This document shows positions 28,856 to 39,651 of a stretch of 64,000 bases of DNA, in pieces. The stretch comes from Gordonia polyisoprenivorans NBRC 16320 = JCM 10675. GTDB taxonomy: Bacteria > Actinomycetota > Actinomycetes > Mycobacteriales > Mycobacteriaceae. The DNA lies in the NCBI RefSeq assembly GCF_000241325.1, contig NZ_BAEI01000064.1:1-64000 (forward strand). The letters run 5' to 3'. How positions within the stretch are numbered: the stretch's first letter is position 1; every line of letters begins with the position of its first letter. A model generated the notes under the pieces. The model had not been told where the DNA came from. It did not search any database and saw nothing but the letters and a program-made list of their open reading frames with translations. Position numbers and translations under genes: made by a program.

Positions 28856-30463
28856 ATGGCCGATGCGCACCAACAGTGCAGGTCATCGGCTTTCGCGGCC
28901 CCGGTGAGCAGGCGCCGGTTCTTGTCGATGTCGGCTGCTGCGGGCATGGGAGTGGTTGGGGCGTCAGCTCTGGCGGCGTGTGCCCCGAGCGCCGGTTCGG
29001 GATTGGCGGACTCGCCCAACACCATTCGCGCGGCCATCGCAGGGGAGCCCGATCAGCTCGACCCGCACAGGACCAGCTCGTATTTCTCCTTCGAAATCCT
29101 CGAGAACATCTTCGACACACTCGTCGAGCCGAACGAGCAACTGCAGATGGTGCCCGCCCTCGCCCAGCGTTGGGAGGTCAGCCCGGACGCCACCCGATGG
29201 ACGTTCACCCTGCGGCCCGGGGTGCAGTTCCACAACGGTGATCCGCTGACCGCCAACGACGTGGTGTACTCGTATCGCCGGATCATCGACCAACAGCTCT
29301 CCAGCTCATGGCGATTGGAAAACGTCGCCACCGTCGAGGCACCGGATGCGCAGACCGTCGTCCTCACCACCAAATCGCCGAGCCCGAACCTGCTCGCCAA
29401 CATCGGTGGGTTCAAGGGCATGGCGATCGTGAACCCGCGCAATGTGGAATCCGGGGAGATCACCACCCGACCGATCGGCACCGGCCCCTTTGCCTACGAA
29501 TCCGGCTCGCCCGGAACATCACTGGTCCTGAAGGCTCGTCCCGGACACTGGTCCGGCGGCCCGCACGTGGACGGCGTCGCCTTCAGTTTCATCTCCCAGG
29601 GCACCACCGCGGTCTCGGCCGTACGCTCCGGCGAGGTGGACTGGACCGATTCCATTCCGGCGCAACAGATCGGCATCCTGCGCAACGACGACGCGCTCAC
29701 CGTCGGCACGGTGGTTGCCAACGACTACTGGTATGTGACCATGAACTTCGCGAAAGCGCCGTTCGGCGACACCAGGATTCGGCAGGCGGTCGCCTACGCC
29801 ATCGACCGGCCGTCGATAGCGCAGGTCGTCGGCTACGGCACCGCCACCCCCAATCAGCTCGCCATCCCCAAGACGAGTCCGTGGTTCACCGAGTATGACC
29901 GCTACACCGCAGGCCTGACACGCGATGCGGCCCTGGACAAGGCGCGCGCATTGCTCCGAGCTGCCGGCCACCGCTCACTGCCCATGGGCCTGATGGTCAC
30001 CACCGAATACCCCGAAACCGTCACCGCCGCCCAGGTCGTCGCGTCCAATCTCGCCGACGTCGGAATCGACGTGACCATCGAACAACTCGACTTCGGGGTG
30101 TGGCTCGACAGGCAATCCCAAGGCAAGTTCGACGCGCTGCTCCTCGGGTGGCTGGGCAACATCGACCCCGACGACTATTACTACGCCCAACACCACACGG
30201 GTGGCACGTCGAATTCTCAGAAGTACTCCAACCCGGCGGTCGACCGCCTCCTCGACGCCGGGCGCACCGAACTCGACGTCACCCGGCGCAAGTCGATCTA
30301 CGCCGAGGCCGCCACCCGCATCGCCGACGACGTCAGCTACCTCTACCTCTACAATCCGTCGGCCACCCAGGCCTACACCACGGCATTGCTCGACTACACG
30401 GTGCGCTCGGACAAGGCCATCCGCTTCCGCGACGCGCGCCTGGACAGGAGCCGCGGACAATGA
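28856..30463 (+). CDS. Tat-exported lipoprotein, family 5 peptide/nickel-type ABC substrate-binding protein
   Basis: A 535-residue solute-binding lipoprotein. The twin-arginine motif SRRRFLS (18-24), a hydrophobic stretch and the lipobox LAAC with Cys42 indicate Tat export then lipidation. The SBP_bac_5 fold shows EPDQLDPHRTSSYFS, WTFTLRPGVQFHNGDPLTANDVVYSYRR-type sequence and the YVTMNFAKAPF region. ATG 28856 is preferred over ATG 28847 because GGGAGGGA is 10 and 1 bases away respectively. The stop overlaps the first permease (ATGA). The ligand could be a di- or oligopeptide. Confidence 0.92.
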   Translation: MADAHQQCRSSAFAAPVSRRRFLSMSAAAGMGVVGASALAACAPSAGSGLADSPNTIRAAIAGEPDQLDPHRTSSYFSFEILENIFDTLVEPNEQLQMVPALAQRWEVSPDATRWTFTLRPGVQFHNGDPLTANDVVYSYRRIIDQQLSSSWRLENVATVEAPDAQTVVLTTKSPSPNLLANIGGFKGMAIVNPRNVESGEITTRPIGTGPFAYESGSPGTSLVLKARPGHWSGGPHVDGVAFSFISQGTTAVSAVRSGEVDWTDSIPAQQIGILRNDDALTVGTVVANDYWYVTMNFAKAPFGDTRIRQAVAYAIDRPSIAQVVGYGTATPNQLAIPKTSPWFTEYDRYTAGLTRDAALDKARALLRAAGHRSLPMGLMVTTEYPETVTAAQVVASNLADVGIDVTIEQLDFGVWLDRQSQGKFDALLLGWLGNIDPDDYYYAQHHTGGTSNSQKYSNPAVDRLLDAGRTELDVTRRKSIYAEAATRIADDVSYLYLYNPSATQAYTTALLDYTVRSDKAIRFRDARLDRSRGQ

Positions 30464-31425
30464 ACGGATTCGGTTGGCCCCTCGTACGTTTCATCCTGCT
30501 GCGCCTGCTCTATTCGGCGATCGTCCTGCTCGGGGTGATCATCGTGGTGTTCTTGCTGATCCAGGTGGTGCCCGGCGACCCGGTGCGCATCGCATTGGGC
30601 ACCCGGTACACCCCGCAGGCCTATGACGCCCTGCGGCACGCCTCGGGTCTCGATCAGCCTGCATTGACCCAACTCGTCCACTACATCGGCAACGTGTTCA
30701 CCGGCGATCTCGGCGTGAGCTTTCGTGATAACGAACCGGTGACCACCACACTGCTGCAACGACTGCCGGCCACGATCGCGCTCGCCCTGTCGGCCATCGT
30801 CGTGGCGCTGGTGATCTCGATCCCGCTGGGCACGTGGGCGGCGATGCGCGAAGGACGGATGGCCGACAACAGTATTCGCGTCCTGTCGCAGTTCGGCATC
30901 TCCGTCCCCGACTTCTGGATGGGCATCCTGCTCATCGCCGTCTTCTCGACCGCACTGGGATGGCTGCCGTCGGCGGGCTATCGCCCGTTGTCGGCGGGGC
31001 CGGTGCCGTGGCTCGAACACATCATATTGCCGGCGATCACCGTCGGTGCCGTCACCGGCGCCATCATGACCCGGTATGTACGCACGGCGGTGCTCGAGGC
31101 GGCCAATGCGCCCTTCGTCGTCACCGCACAGTCCAAGGGGCTCAGTCGCCGCCGAATCCTGGTCGCACACATCGGCCGCAACGCGCTGGTACCGGTGCTG
31201 ACCATCTCGGGTATCCAACTCGCGGCGCTACTCGGCGGCGTGATCGTGGTGGAGGTGGTGTTCGCCTGGCCGGGGTTGGGCAAACTCGTCTACGATTCCG
31301 TCGCCGCCCGCGACTACCCGATGCTGCAGGGCGCGATCCTGCTGATCGCGGCGATCTTCCTGATCGTCAATCTCGTCGTCGACGTGCTCTACGCCATCAT
31401 CGACCCGAGGATTCGGCTCTCATGA
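30460..31425 (+). CDS. DppB-type ABC transporter permease
   Basis: A 321-residue inner-membrane permease of the peptide/nickel group. TM1 (YSAIVLLGVIIVVFLLIQVVPGDP) ends in the signature PGDP. The EAA loop region reads APFVVTAQSKGLSRRRI and the protein closes with VLYAIIDPRIRLS, as in DppB. It is coupled by 4-base overlaps to both the binding protein and the next permease. Confidence 0.93.
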   Translation: MNGFGWPLVRFILLRLLYSAIVLLGVIIVVFLLIQVVPGDPVRIALGTRYTPQAYDALRHASGLDQPALTQLVHYIGNVFTGDLGVSFRDNEPVTTTLLQRLPATIALALSAIVVALVISIPLGTWAAMREGRMADNSIRVLSQFGISVPDFWMGILLIAVFSTALGWLPSAGYRPLSAGPVPWLEHIILPAITVGAVTGAIMTRYVRTAVLEAANAPFVVTAQSKGLSRRRILVAHIGRNALVPVLTISGIQLAALLGGVIVVEVVFAWPGLGKLVYDSVAARDYPMLQGAILLIAAIFLIVNLVVDVLYAIIDPRIRLS

Positions 31426-34058
31426 CCTTGACCGAGCCCATGGCCGCCCCGACCGGAACACCGGTGTCGACGGATTCCGCGTGGCGATTGTTCCTGCGCA
31501 ATCGCGCGTCGGTGGCAGGCGTGATCGTGCTCGTCGTGGTCATCGTGTGCGCGATCTTCGGCCCGCTGATCGCGCCCTACGGCGCGAACGACATCAACGT
31601 GCCCGACGCGTTGTCCGCGCCGAGTTTGTCGCACCTGTTCGGCACCGACGACCTCGGCCGCGACATGTTTTCCCGAGTGGTTCTCGCCGCATCGGTCAGC
31701 ATGCGGGTAGCCGTTGTCGCCGTGGCCATCTCGTTGATCGTCGGCGTCGTCCTCGGCATGTTCTCCGGATTCGCCGGCGGCGTGGTCGACACCGTCCTGA
31801 TGCGGATCGTCGACGTGATGTTCTCCTTCCCGGTGATGCTGCTGGCGCTCGCGATCGTCGCGATCCTCGGGCCGGGAGTCACCTCGGCCATGGTGGCGAT
31901 CGGCATCGTCTACATTCCGATCTTCGCGCGGGTCGCGCGCGCCGACACCCTTCGCGTGCGACAGACGCAGTATGTCGCCGCGGCCACGACGATGGGGGTC
32001 TCGACCTCGCGCACCCTGTTCTCCCATGTGCTGCCCAACATCTCGGGGCCGGTGGTGGTGCAGACGTCGATCTCGCTGGCGTTCGCGATCCTCTCCGAGG
32101 CAGCCCTGTCGTTCCTCGGACTGGGGGTGCAGCCGCCCGAACCGTCCTGGGGCCGAATGCTCTTCGATGCCCAGGGATTCATCACCAGCGCCTGGTGGAT
32201 GGGGGTCTTCCCCGGCCTGGCGATCCTGCTGACGGTGTTCGCGTTCAACCTCATCGGCGACGGTGTGCGCGACGTCCTCGACCCGCGTCAGCGAACCCTG
32301 CTGCGCAACCGCGGGTCTCGGCGATCGCGCCGCCGCACGGCCGTCTCACCCGCGTCGCCACCGGCCGGTCGCCGAGACGACTCGAACACGGCCGACTCCG
32401 GCCCTCAGGATGCCGGGTCCGCCCCGGTACTGGCCGTCACCGACCTCGTCGTCGGGGTGGGCCCCAGGGAGATCGTGCACGGCGTCGGTTTCAGCGTCGC
32501 CAAGGGCGAAACCCTCGGCATCGTCGGAGAATCCGGATCGGGCAAGTCCTTGTCGGTGCTCTCGGCCACGGGTCTGTTCGACGCGCCGAGTGCCTACATC
32601 ACCGGTAGCGCGCGCATCGGCGACACCGAAGTGATCGGCGCCTCCGACGCGGTCCTGCGGTCGGTGCACGGAGCGCGTGTCGGATTCGTGTTCCAGGACC
32701 CGTCGTCGAGTCTCAATCCGCTGCTGACCATCGAAGAACAACTGACCGAGGGGCCCCGACGTCACCTCGGTCTCAGCCGGTCGGCGGCCCGCGAGCGTGC
32801 GCTGAAACTTCTGCGGGACGTGCACCTACCCGACCCGGAAACGCGACTGCGGTCCTACCCGCACCAGTTGTCGGGCGGGCAGCGTCAGCGCGTGATGATC
32901 GCAGTGGCACTGGCCTGTGACCCCGACGTTCTCATCGCCGACGAGGCGACCACCGCGCTCGACGTCACCACCCAGGCCCAGATCATCGATCTCGTCGCCG
33001 ACCTGCAGCGAGAGCGTGGAATGGCGGTGGTGTGGATCAGCCACGATCTCGGTGTCATCGGCCGGATCGCCGACCGCGTCATCGTGATGCGATCGGGTGC
33101 CGTGATCGAAAGCGGCTCGGTCACCGAGGTCTTCGCGCGCCCGCGTAACGATTACACCCGCACACTGCTGGATTCGCGACCGCTGCTCAGCCGGGTCGCC
33201 GACCGCGCCGAACCCGAATCTGAGGCGGTGGCTGCGGAATCGCCGATCGTCGCGGTCCGCGGGCTCGGGGTGGACTTCACGGTGCGACGCAGCACCGGAC
33301 GCGAAACCCTGCACGCGGTACGGGATGTCGACGTCGCGGTCACCGCCGGCACCACACTGGGCATCGTCGGCGAATCCGGATCGGGCAAATCCACGATCGC
33401 CGGCGTGCTCAGCGGACTCGTCACCAGTGGTGCGGGCACCACCGTGCGCGGCAGCATCGAGGTCGACGTCGACGGACGTACCATCAACGCCGTCGGGGTC
33501 CGGGGCGCCGACGCCGCGCTTCTGCGCCGGCAGGTGGCGATGGTGTTCCAGGACCCGGGTGCCTCGCTCGATCCGCGAATGACCGCGCTGGCCTCGATCG
33601 CCGAACCGCTGCGCACACACGGACTCGTGTCCGGGCGTGAAGCGCTGCGTACGCGTGCCGAACAACTCCTCGCCGACGTCAGCCTCGACTCCTCGTTCCT
33701 GCGTCGCTACCCGCACGAGATGTCCGGCGGGCAGCGCCAACGAGTGTGTCTGGCAAGGGCTCTCGCCTCCGACCCGCAGGTGTTGATCCTCGACGAATCC
33801 ACCGCCTCCCTCGACGTGTCGGTGCAGTCGGCGGTACTCGATCTCCTGGCGCAACTACAGCGGGAGAAGAATCTGACCTACCTGTTCATCGCGCACGACC
33901 TCGCCGTCGTCGAGCAGATCAGCGATACGGTGGCGGTCATGCAGGACGGTCGCGTCGTCGAACACGGCCCGGCGTCGCGGATTCTGCACGATCCCGAAAC
34001 CGAGTACACCCGCAAGCTGCTCGCGGCGATCCCGCCGGAGACACCGCAGCGCGCCTGA
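31422..34058 (+). CDS. fused DppC-type permease + DppD-type ATPase + DppF-type ATPase
   Basis: One open frame of 878 residues holds three normally separate subunits. Residues 1-290 form a DppC permease (PLIAPYGANDINVPD, FGTDDLGRDMFSR, the EAA loop near TQYVAAATTMGVS). An Arg/Ser/Pro-rich linker follows (about 293-335). ATPase 1 has Walker A GESGSGKS near 369 and LSGGQRQR near 483. ATPase 2 has Walker A near 649 and MSGGQRQR near 767. With the binding protein and DppB-like permease it forms a complete importer from three genes. No in-frame stop or restart site is evident at the linker, so the fusion looks genuine. Confidence 0.93.
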   Translation: MTLTEPMAAPTGTPVSTDSAWRLFLRNRASVAGVIVLVVVIVCAIFGPLIAPYGANDINVPDALSAPSLSHLFGTDDLGRDMFSRVVLAASVSMRVAVVAVAISLIVGVVLGMFSGFAGGVVDTVLMRIVDVMFSFPVMLLALAIVAILGPGVTSAMVAIGIVYIPIFARVARADTLRVRQTQYVAAATTMGVSTSRTLFSHVLPNISGPVVVQTSISLAFAILSEAALSFLGLGVQPPEPSWGRMLFDAQGFITSAWWMGVFPGLAILLTVFAFNLIGDGVRDVLDPRQRTLLRNRGSRRSRRRTAVSPASPPAGRRDDSNTADSGPQDAGSAPVLAVTDLVVGVGPREIVHGVGFSVAKGETLGIVGESGSGKSLSVLSATGLFDAPSAYITGSARIGDTEVIGASDAVLRSVHGARVGFVFQDPSSSLNPLLTIEEQLTEGPRRHLGLSRSAARERALKLLRDVHLPDPETRLRSYPHQLSGGQRQRVMIAVALACDPDVLIADEATTALDVTTQAQIIDLVADLQRERGMAVVWISHDLGVIGRIADRVIVMRSGAVIESGSVTEVFARPRNDYTRTLLDSRPLLSRVADRAEPESEAVAAESPIVAVRGLGVDFTVRRSTGRETLHAVRDVDVAVTAGTTLGIVGESGSGKSTIAGVLSGLVTSGAGTTVRGSIEVDVDGRTINAVGVRGADAALLRRQVAMVFQDPGASLDPRMTALASIAEPLRTHGLVSGREALRTRAEQLLADVSLDSSFLRRYPHEMSGGQRQRVCLARALASDPQVLILDESTASLDVSVQSAVLDLLAQLQREKNLTYLFIAHDLAVVEQISDTVAVMQDGRVVEHGPASRILHDPETEYTRKLLAAIPPETPQRA

Positions 34059-34125
34059 GAATCGGCCGGGAAGGTGCTGACCGAGAGACGCAGACATGCC
34101 CAGGTTCGGCGCCTACCGTGAACTC

Positions 34126-34794
34126 ATGACCTCGACGTTGACCAGCCCACCTGTCTCCGCAATTCTCGACCGACTCTACGAGCAGGCCGCACAGGGCGGG
34201 CGTCCGTCGGGTCCGCGATCCGCGGGTCCGCCCGCCGAGGTCTCGCCACAGGCGAAAGCCGACGCCGCCGAGGACCGCTACATGGCGATCGCACGGGACA
34301 CGGGCATCCTGGCGTACTCCCTGATCCGCTCGGCGCGCCCGGCAGTCGTGGTGGAGTTCGGTATGTCCTACGGCATCTCGGCGCTCTTTCTCGCCGCGGC
34401 GCTGCGCGACAACGCCCTGGCCGACCCGGCAGCGGCCGGACATCTCTACACCACCGAGCTCAGTGCCAAGAAGGTCTTGGCCGCCGAGAAGACCTTCGCC
34501 GAGGCGCAACTCGCCGATCTGATCACCATCCTGGCCGGCGACGCCCGCGACACGCTCGAATCGGTGTCCGGTCCGATCGGGTTCGTCCTCCTCGACGGCT
34601 GGAAGGACCTCTATGTCCCGGTCCTCGATCTCCTCGAGCCGAAGCTGGCACCGGGCGCGATGATCCTGGCGGACAACACCTCCCACGCCGAGTCGGCGAG
34701 CTACCTCGACCGTGTCCGCAACTCCGGCGACTACGTCGGCGTCGGGCTGCCCGCCAAGCACGACGACACCGTCGAACTCAGTTGTCGACTCTGA
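34126..34794 (+). CDS. class I SAM-dependent O-methyltransferase family protein
   Basis: A 222-residue methyltransferase. It has the SAM-binding motif VVVEFGMSYGISALFLA near residue 80, an acidic post-I residue in YTTELSAKK and a motif-like GFVLLDGWKDLYVPVLDLLEPKL region with the D-G-x-K of OMT_3-type (CCoAOMT-like) enzymes. ATG 34126 is exactly 6 bases after TACCGT (34114-34119), so I treat it as a leaderless start instead of ATG 34096. The acceptor substrate is unknown. Confidence 0.8.
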   Translation: MTSTLTSPPVSAILDRLYEQAAQGGRPSGPRSAGPPAEVSPQAKADAAEDRYMAIARDTGILAYSLIRSARPAVVVEFGMSYGISALFLAAALRDNALADPAAAGHLYTTELSAKKVLAAEKTFAEAQLADLITILAGDARDTLESVSGPIGFVLLDGWKDLYVPVLDLLEPKLAPGAMILADNTSHAESASYLDRVRNSGDYVGVGLPAKHDDTVELSCRL

Positions 34795-34881
34795 CCCGAT
34801 CTTCACGGCACGGCACGGCACGGCGAGGCCAGCGCCATCGAAGCGGTGTCGCCGACGCGGCGGCCACGCTAGGCTCGACCG

Positions 34882-35328
34882 GTGACCTCCGCAGACGATC
34901 GCATCCGGTCCGCGTCCCGCGACATCCACGCCGACGCCGCAACGGTTTTCGCGTTGATCGCCGACCCCGCGCGTCAGCCGGACTGGGACGGCAACGACAA
35001 CCTCGCCGAACTCGTCGACGGCACACGCATCCACGGCGTGGGTGACGTGTTCTCGATGCGGCTGACCAACGGTCAGGTTCGCGAGAACCGGATCGTCGAA
35101 TTCGACGACAACCGCCTCATTGCGTGGAAGCCCAACGAGCCGGGCAAGCCGAGCCCCGGCCATCTGTGGCGGTGGGAGATCGAGCCGATCGACGACGCGG
35201 CGGTGCGGGTGACCCATACCTACGACTGGACCGAACTCGACGACCCGGTACGCATGGAGCGTGCCCGGGCGACGACGCCGGAACGGCTACGGGCGTCGAT
35301 CGATCGGCTCGCCGCGCTCGTCGAATGA
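34882..35328 (+). CDS. SRPBCC (polyketide cyclase/dehydrase-like) family protein
   Basis: A 148-residue START-like fold protein (ASRDIHADAATVFALIADPARQPDWDG at the N-terminus is typical; WRWEIEPIDDAAVRVTHTYDW follows). Such proteins bind hydrophobic ligands; the exact role is unknown. GTG 34882 lies 6 bases after TAGGCT (34870-34875), a leaderless arrangement. A terminator hairpin follows 14 bases after the stop. Confidence 0.82.
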   Translation: MTSADDRIRSASRDIHADAATVFALIADPARQPDWDGNDNLAELVDGTRIHGVGDVFSMRLTNGQVRENRIVEFDDNRLIAWKPNEPGKPSPGHLWRWEIEPIDDAAVRVTHTYDWTELDDPVRMERARATTPERLRASIDRLAALVE

Positions 35329-35341
35329 TTCCGGGTGAAGG

Positions 35342-35362
35342 TGTGCCCGTGAACCGGGCACA
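35342..35362 (+). terminator. terminator hairpin after the SRPBCC gene
   Basis: TGTGCCCG (35342-35349) pairs perfectly with CGGGCACA (35355-35362) around a 5-base loop, 14 bases beyond the stop codon. Confidence 0.7.
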
Positions 35363-35487
35363 ACATCACCCGCAACGGGCGCGCACAATTATCCAGTGCG
35401 ATAGTCGCCATCAGTAATTGAACATCACGAATATGTGTGGCAGTCTGGCGCTGTGGTCGGGGAGGGGCCCCGCCCGGGGAGGATGTC

Positions 35488-35772
35488 ATGGCTGCTCGAC
35501 GGACGATGGTGCGCACGCTCTCGGGAATCGGTATCGGGGTGATGCTCTCGGCGGGAGCCGCCCTCGCCGCCGGAACCGGCCAGGCCGATGCCGCTCCGAA
35601 CATCCACTGTGCCGGCCAGATCTGCCACAACTACGGTGATCAGATCGGTATCGGATTCGGGACCTATCAGTGCCCCAACGGAATCCAGTATCCGTCGTTC
35701 GCGGTGGTGCCGCCGTTCGGCACCGCAGCGGTGTACCCGGCCAACTGTGGTGGCGTGAAGTCGCTCTACTGA
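35488..35772 (+). CDS. small secreted Cys-containing protein
   Basis: A 94-residue protein with a signal peptide (MAARRTMVRTLSG, hydrophobic core, A-x-A-like AGTGQADA near residue 33). The mature part of about 60 residues has four Cys (IHCAGQICHN, YQCPNG, PANCGG), so two disulfides are likely outside the cell. ATG 35488 follows GGGGAGGA at 4-5 bases. Small proteins of this plan are common in mycolic-acid actinomycetes but have no assigned function. Confidence 0.75.
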   Translation: MAARRTMVRTLSGIGIGVMLSAGAALAAGTGQADAAPNIHCAGQICHNYGDQIGIGFGTYQCPNGIQYPSFAVVPPFGTAAVYPANCGGVKSLY

Positions 35773-35799
35773 CGTATCTACCGGTGACGAAAGGGCCCG

Positions 35800-37011
<1,212 letters not shown>

Positions 37012-37338
37012 GCTGCGGTGGTCCTCCTGCTCGCCCGGGCGCCGAGCGGATTCGTTCCGGCGGGACGTCTTCTCGCGGTACGCTACCCGTTCGGTGTCGC
37101 GGCCGCGGGCAGGACTCGCGCAACCAGCGCCCAACCGCCGTTCCGGGTGTTTCGTCCGGTCCTCCAATCGGGTCCGAACTCGCAGGGCGCCAACATCATT
37201 CGTCGGGACCCGTCGATCGCACCGGCCGAATCCGTGCGGGGAGGCGGGGTCGGTCATACAGACGGCCCGGCCACCCCTGACGGGGGACCGGGCCGGGTGT
37301 GGACGGCGCATCGAGCCGCTACGGCTCGAGTCGCACTC

Positions 37339-38862
37339 CTAGTGGGCGGCCACCATGACCTCATCACCCTCGGTCACCGGCAGCGGTCCGCTGCGGATGA
37401 CGACCGCTGCGATCAGCGCGCCGAGCGCGAACACGCCGGCCGCCACCCAGAAGGCCACGGTGTAGGAGTGCACGGCGGCCATCATCTTGAGCTGCTCGAG
37501 GCTCGTTGCGTGAGCGGCGTTCGACGTCGCATAGGAGGCTGCGGCACTCGAGGCGATGGTGCTCAGCAGGGCTGTCCCCACCGAACCGCCGACCTGCTGC
37601 ATGGTGTTGACCGTGGCCGACGCGACGCCCGCGTCCTCGGGTGAGACCCCCGAGATCGCGCCCTGCATGGCCGGCGCCATCGAGGCGCCGAGGCCGACGC
37701 CCATGATCAGCAGGCCGGGCAGGATGTTGGCCGCATAGGTGCTCGAGTCGTCGAGCTGGGTGAGGAACACCATGCCGACCGCTGCGATCGACAAACCGAT
37801 GGTCATCAACCAGCGCGGGCCGAAGCGGGGCAGCAGCACCGCGGTCGAGGTCGTCGCGGTGACGATCAGGGCGCCGATCATCGGCAGGAACGCCAGGCCG
37901 GTGCGGACCGGGCTGAACTGCAGGTTCTGCTGCAGGTAGTAGGTGAGGAACAGGAAGATGCCGAACATCCCGATACCGACGATGAACACCGCGAGGTAGG
38001 AGCCACCGCGAGTGCGGTCGAGGATCACGCGCAGGGGGAGCAGGGCGTGCGGGGTGCGCGACTGCAGCCACACGAACAGGGCCAGCAGGGCGGCACCGGC
38101 CACCAGCCAGGTGATGGTCGCCCAGTCATTCCAGCCGTTGGTCTCGGCGTTGGAGAAGCCGTAGACGATGGAGAACAGGGCGGCCGATACCGTGACGACG
38201 CCGGGGAGATCCAGCTTGGGCCGGACCTCGGCGCGATGCGGACCGATGAACAGGACGGCACCGACCAGCGCGATCGCGGCGATCACCAGATTGACGTAGA
38301 GGCACCAGCGCCAGTCGGCCCACTCGGTGAGCATGCCGCCGAGCAGCAGGCCCAGGGCGCCACCGCCGCCGGCGATCGCTCCGAAGATGCCGAAGGCCTT
38401 GCCGCGCTCGGACGGATCGGTGAACGTCGTGGTGAGCAGCGACAGAGCGGCCGGAGCCAGCAGTGCGCCGAAGACACCCTGACCGGCACGTGCGGCGACC
38501 AACATGTCGAAGTTGACCGCGGCACCGCCGACCGCCGACATGACCGCGAATCCTACGAGGCCGATGATGAAGGTGGTCCGCCTGCCCAGCAGGTCGGAGA
38601 GGCGGCCGCCGAGTAGCAGCAGGCTGCCGAAGGCGAGGGCATAGGCGGTGACGATCCACTGCCGGTCGGCGTCGCCGAACTGCAGGGCGGTTTGTGCGTG
38701 CGGCAGTGCGATGTTGACGATGGTGGCGTCGAGCACGACCATCAGCTGGGCGAGGCCGAGCACGCCGAGAATGACCCACCGCAGGCGATGGTGCCGGTCG
38801 GCTGCCGACTCGGCGGGAACCGCGAGTTCGCCGTCTCCGGACTTTTCGAGAGTTGTTGTCAT
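37339..38862 (-). CDS. MFS exporter, DHA2 (EmrB/QacA) family, 14 TM
   Basis: A 507-residue drug:H+ antiporter type protein. TM1 carries LDATIVNIALPHAQ (motif D1), motif A reads GGRLSDLLGRRTTFII, motif C is present as GAIAGGGGALGLLLGG, and 14 hydrophobic segments are visible. It is divergent from a TetR gene 99 bases away, the usual layout for inducible efflux, so TetR-mediated repression is likely. The substrate is unknown. Confidence 0.93.
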   Translation of the reverse strand: MTTTLEKSGDGELAVPAESAADRHHRLRWVILGVLGLAQLMVVLDATIVNIALPHAQTALQFGDADRQWIVTAYALAFGSLLLLGGRLSDLLGRRTTFIIGLVGFAVMSAVGGAAVNFDMLVAARAGQGVFGALLAPAALSLLTTTFTDPSERGKAFGIFGAIAGGGGALGLLLGGMLTEWADWRWCLYVNLVIAAIALVGAVLFIGPHRAEVRPKLDLPGVVTVSAALFSIVYGFSNAETNGWNDWATITWLVAGAALLALFVWLQSRTPHALLPLRVILDRTRGGSYLAVFIVGIGMFGIFLFLTYYLQQNLQFSPVRTGLAFLPMIGALIVTATTSTAVLLPRFGPRWLMTIGLSIAAVGMVFLTQLDDSSTYAANILPGLLIMGVGLGASMAPAMQGAISGVSPEDAGVASATVNTMQQVGGSVGTALLSTIASSAAASYATSNAAHATSLEQLKMMAAVHSYTVAFWVAAGVFALGALIAAVVIRSGPLPVTEGDEVMVAAH

Positions 38863-38906
38863 GGGGACTCCCTGTGGACTAGGTGGAGGACATGCCTCCG
38901 GTTACC

Positions 38907-38925
38907 TGGGTGACAACGGCACCCA
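38907..38925. promoter_or_regulatory. candidate TetR operator in the DHA2/TetR divergent gap
   Basis: TGGGTG (38907-38912) and CACCCA (38920-38925) form a perfect 6-base inverted repeat with a 7-base centre, about 25 bases upstream of the TetR gene's -10 hexamer. It is a plausible site for the adjacent regulator but is short. Confidence 0.4.
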
Positions 38926-38961
38926 ACTGGAGATGATTCCTCCGTTTGCTAATCTGTGACC

Positions 38962-39639
38962 ATGACCACTGCATCTGCGTCGGATACGTCCGCTTCGTCG
39001 GGTAAACCGCTGCGCGCGGACGCCGAACGCAACCGGCTGCGGATCATCTCCGCGGCGCGGGGGCTCTTCGCCGAGCGTGGACTCGACGTGTCGCTCGACG
39101 ACGTCGCCGAGGCCGCCGGCGTAGGGGTGGGCACCGTGTACCGGCGCTTCGCCAATCGCGACGACCTGGTGTTCGGCGTTTTCCTGGAACACCTGAAATC
39201 GGTGGTCGCCCGGACCGGTGAGGCGATCGACGACGAGGACCCGTGGAATGCCGTGGTGGGGTTGATGACCTGGATGTGTCAGGTGATGTCGGAGGATCGG
39301 GGTCTGGCCGCGATCATCATGACGATCGACCACAGCAATCCCGAGATCGAGGCCCTCAAGGCCACCCTGTCCGAGCGCATCGAGAAGATCTTCGACCGCG
39401 CGATGGCCGCGGGTGTGCTCCGGCCGGATCTGACCCCCACCGATTTCTACGCGCTGTTCACCATGCTCAAGGCGGTCTCCGAGGTCACCGAGCAGTGCGC
39501 GCCGGGCACCTGGCGTCGCTACCTCGACCTCATCCTCGACGCCGTCAGCGCCGAACCGTCCCGCACCACGCTCGGTGCGCCGCCGATGACCCCGGAGCAG
39601 ATCCGCGAGATGCAGAAGGCGCACAAGGCCGGACGGTGA
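38962..39639 (+). CDS. TetR-family regulator, likely of the divergent DHA2 exporter
   Basis: A 225-residue regulator with an N-terminal HTH (RLRIISAARGLFAERGLDVSLDDVAEAAGVGVGTVYRRFANR-type sequence, residues about 26-70) and a helical ligand domain. ATG 38962 lies 6 bases after TAATCT (38950-38955), so it is probably leaderless; GTG 38956 would be too close to the -10. The genomic position implies autoregulation and control of the exporter. Confidence 0.92.
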   Translation: MTTASASDTSASSGKPLRADAERNRLRIISAARGLFAERGLDVSLDDVAEAAGVGVGTVYRRFANRDDLVFGVFLEHLKSVVARTGEAIDDEDPWNAVVGLMTWMCQVMSEDRGLAAIIMTIDHSNPEIEALKATLSERIEKIFDRAMAAGVLRPDLTPTDFYALFTMLKAVSEVTEQCAPGTWRRYLDLILDAVSAEPSRTTLGAPPMTPEQIREMQKAHKAGR

Positions 39640-39651
39640 GGACCCGGGCGA

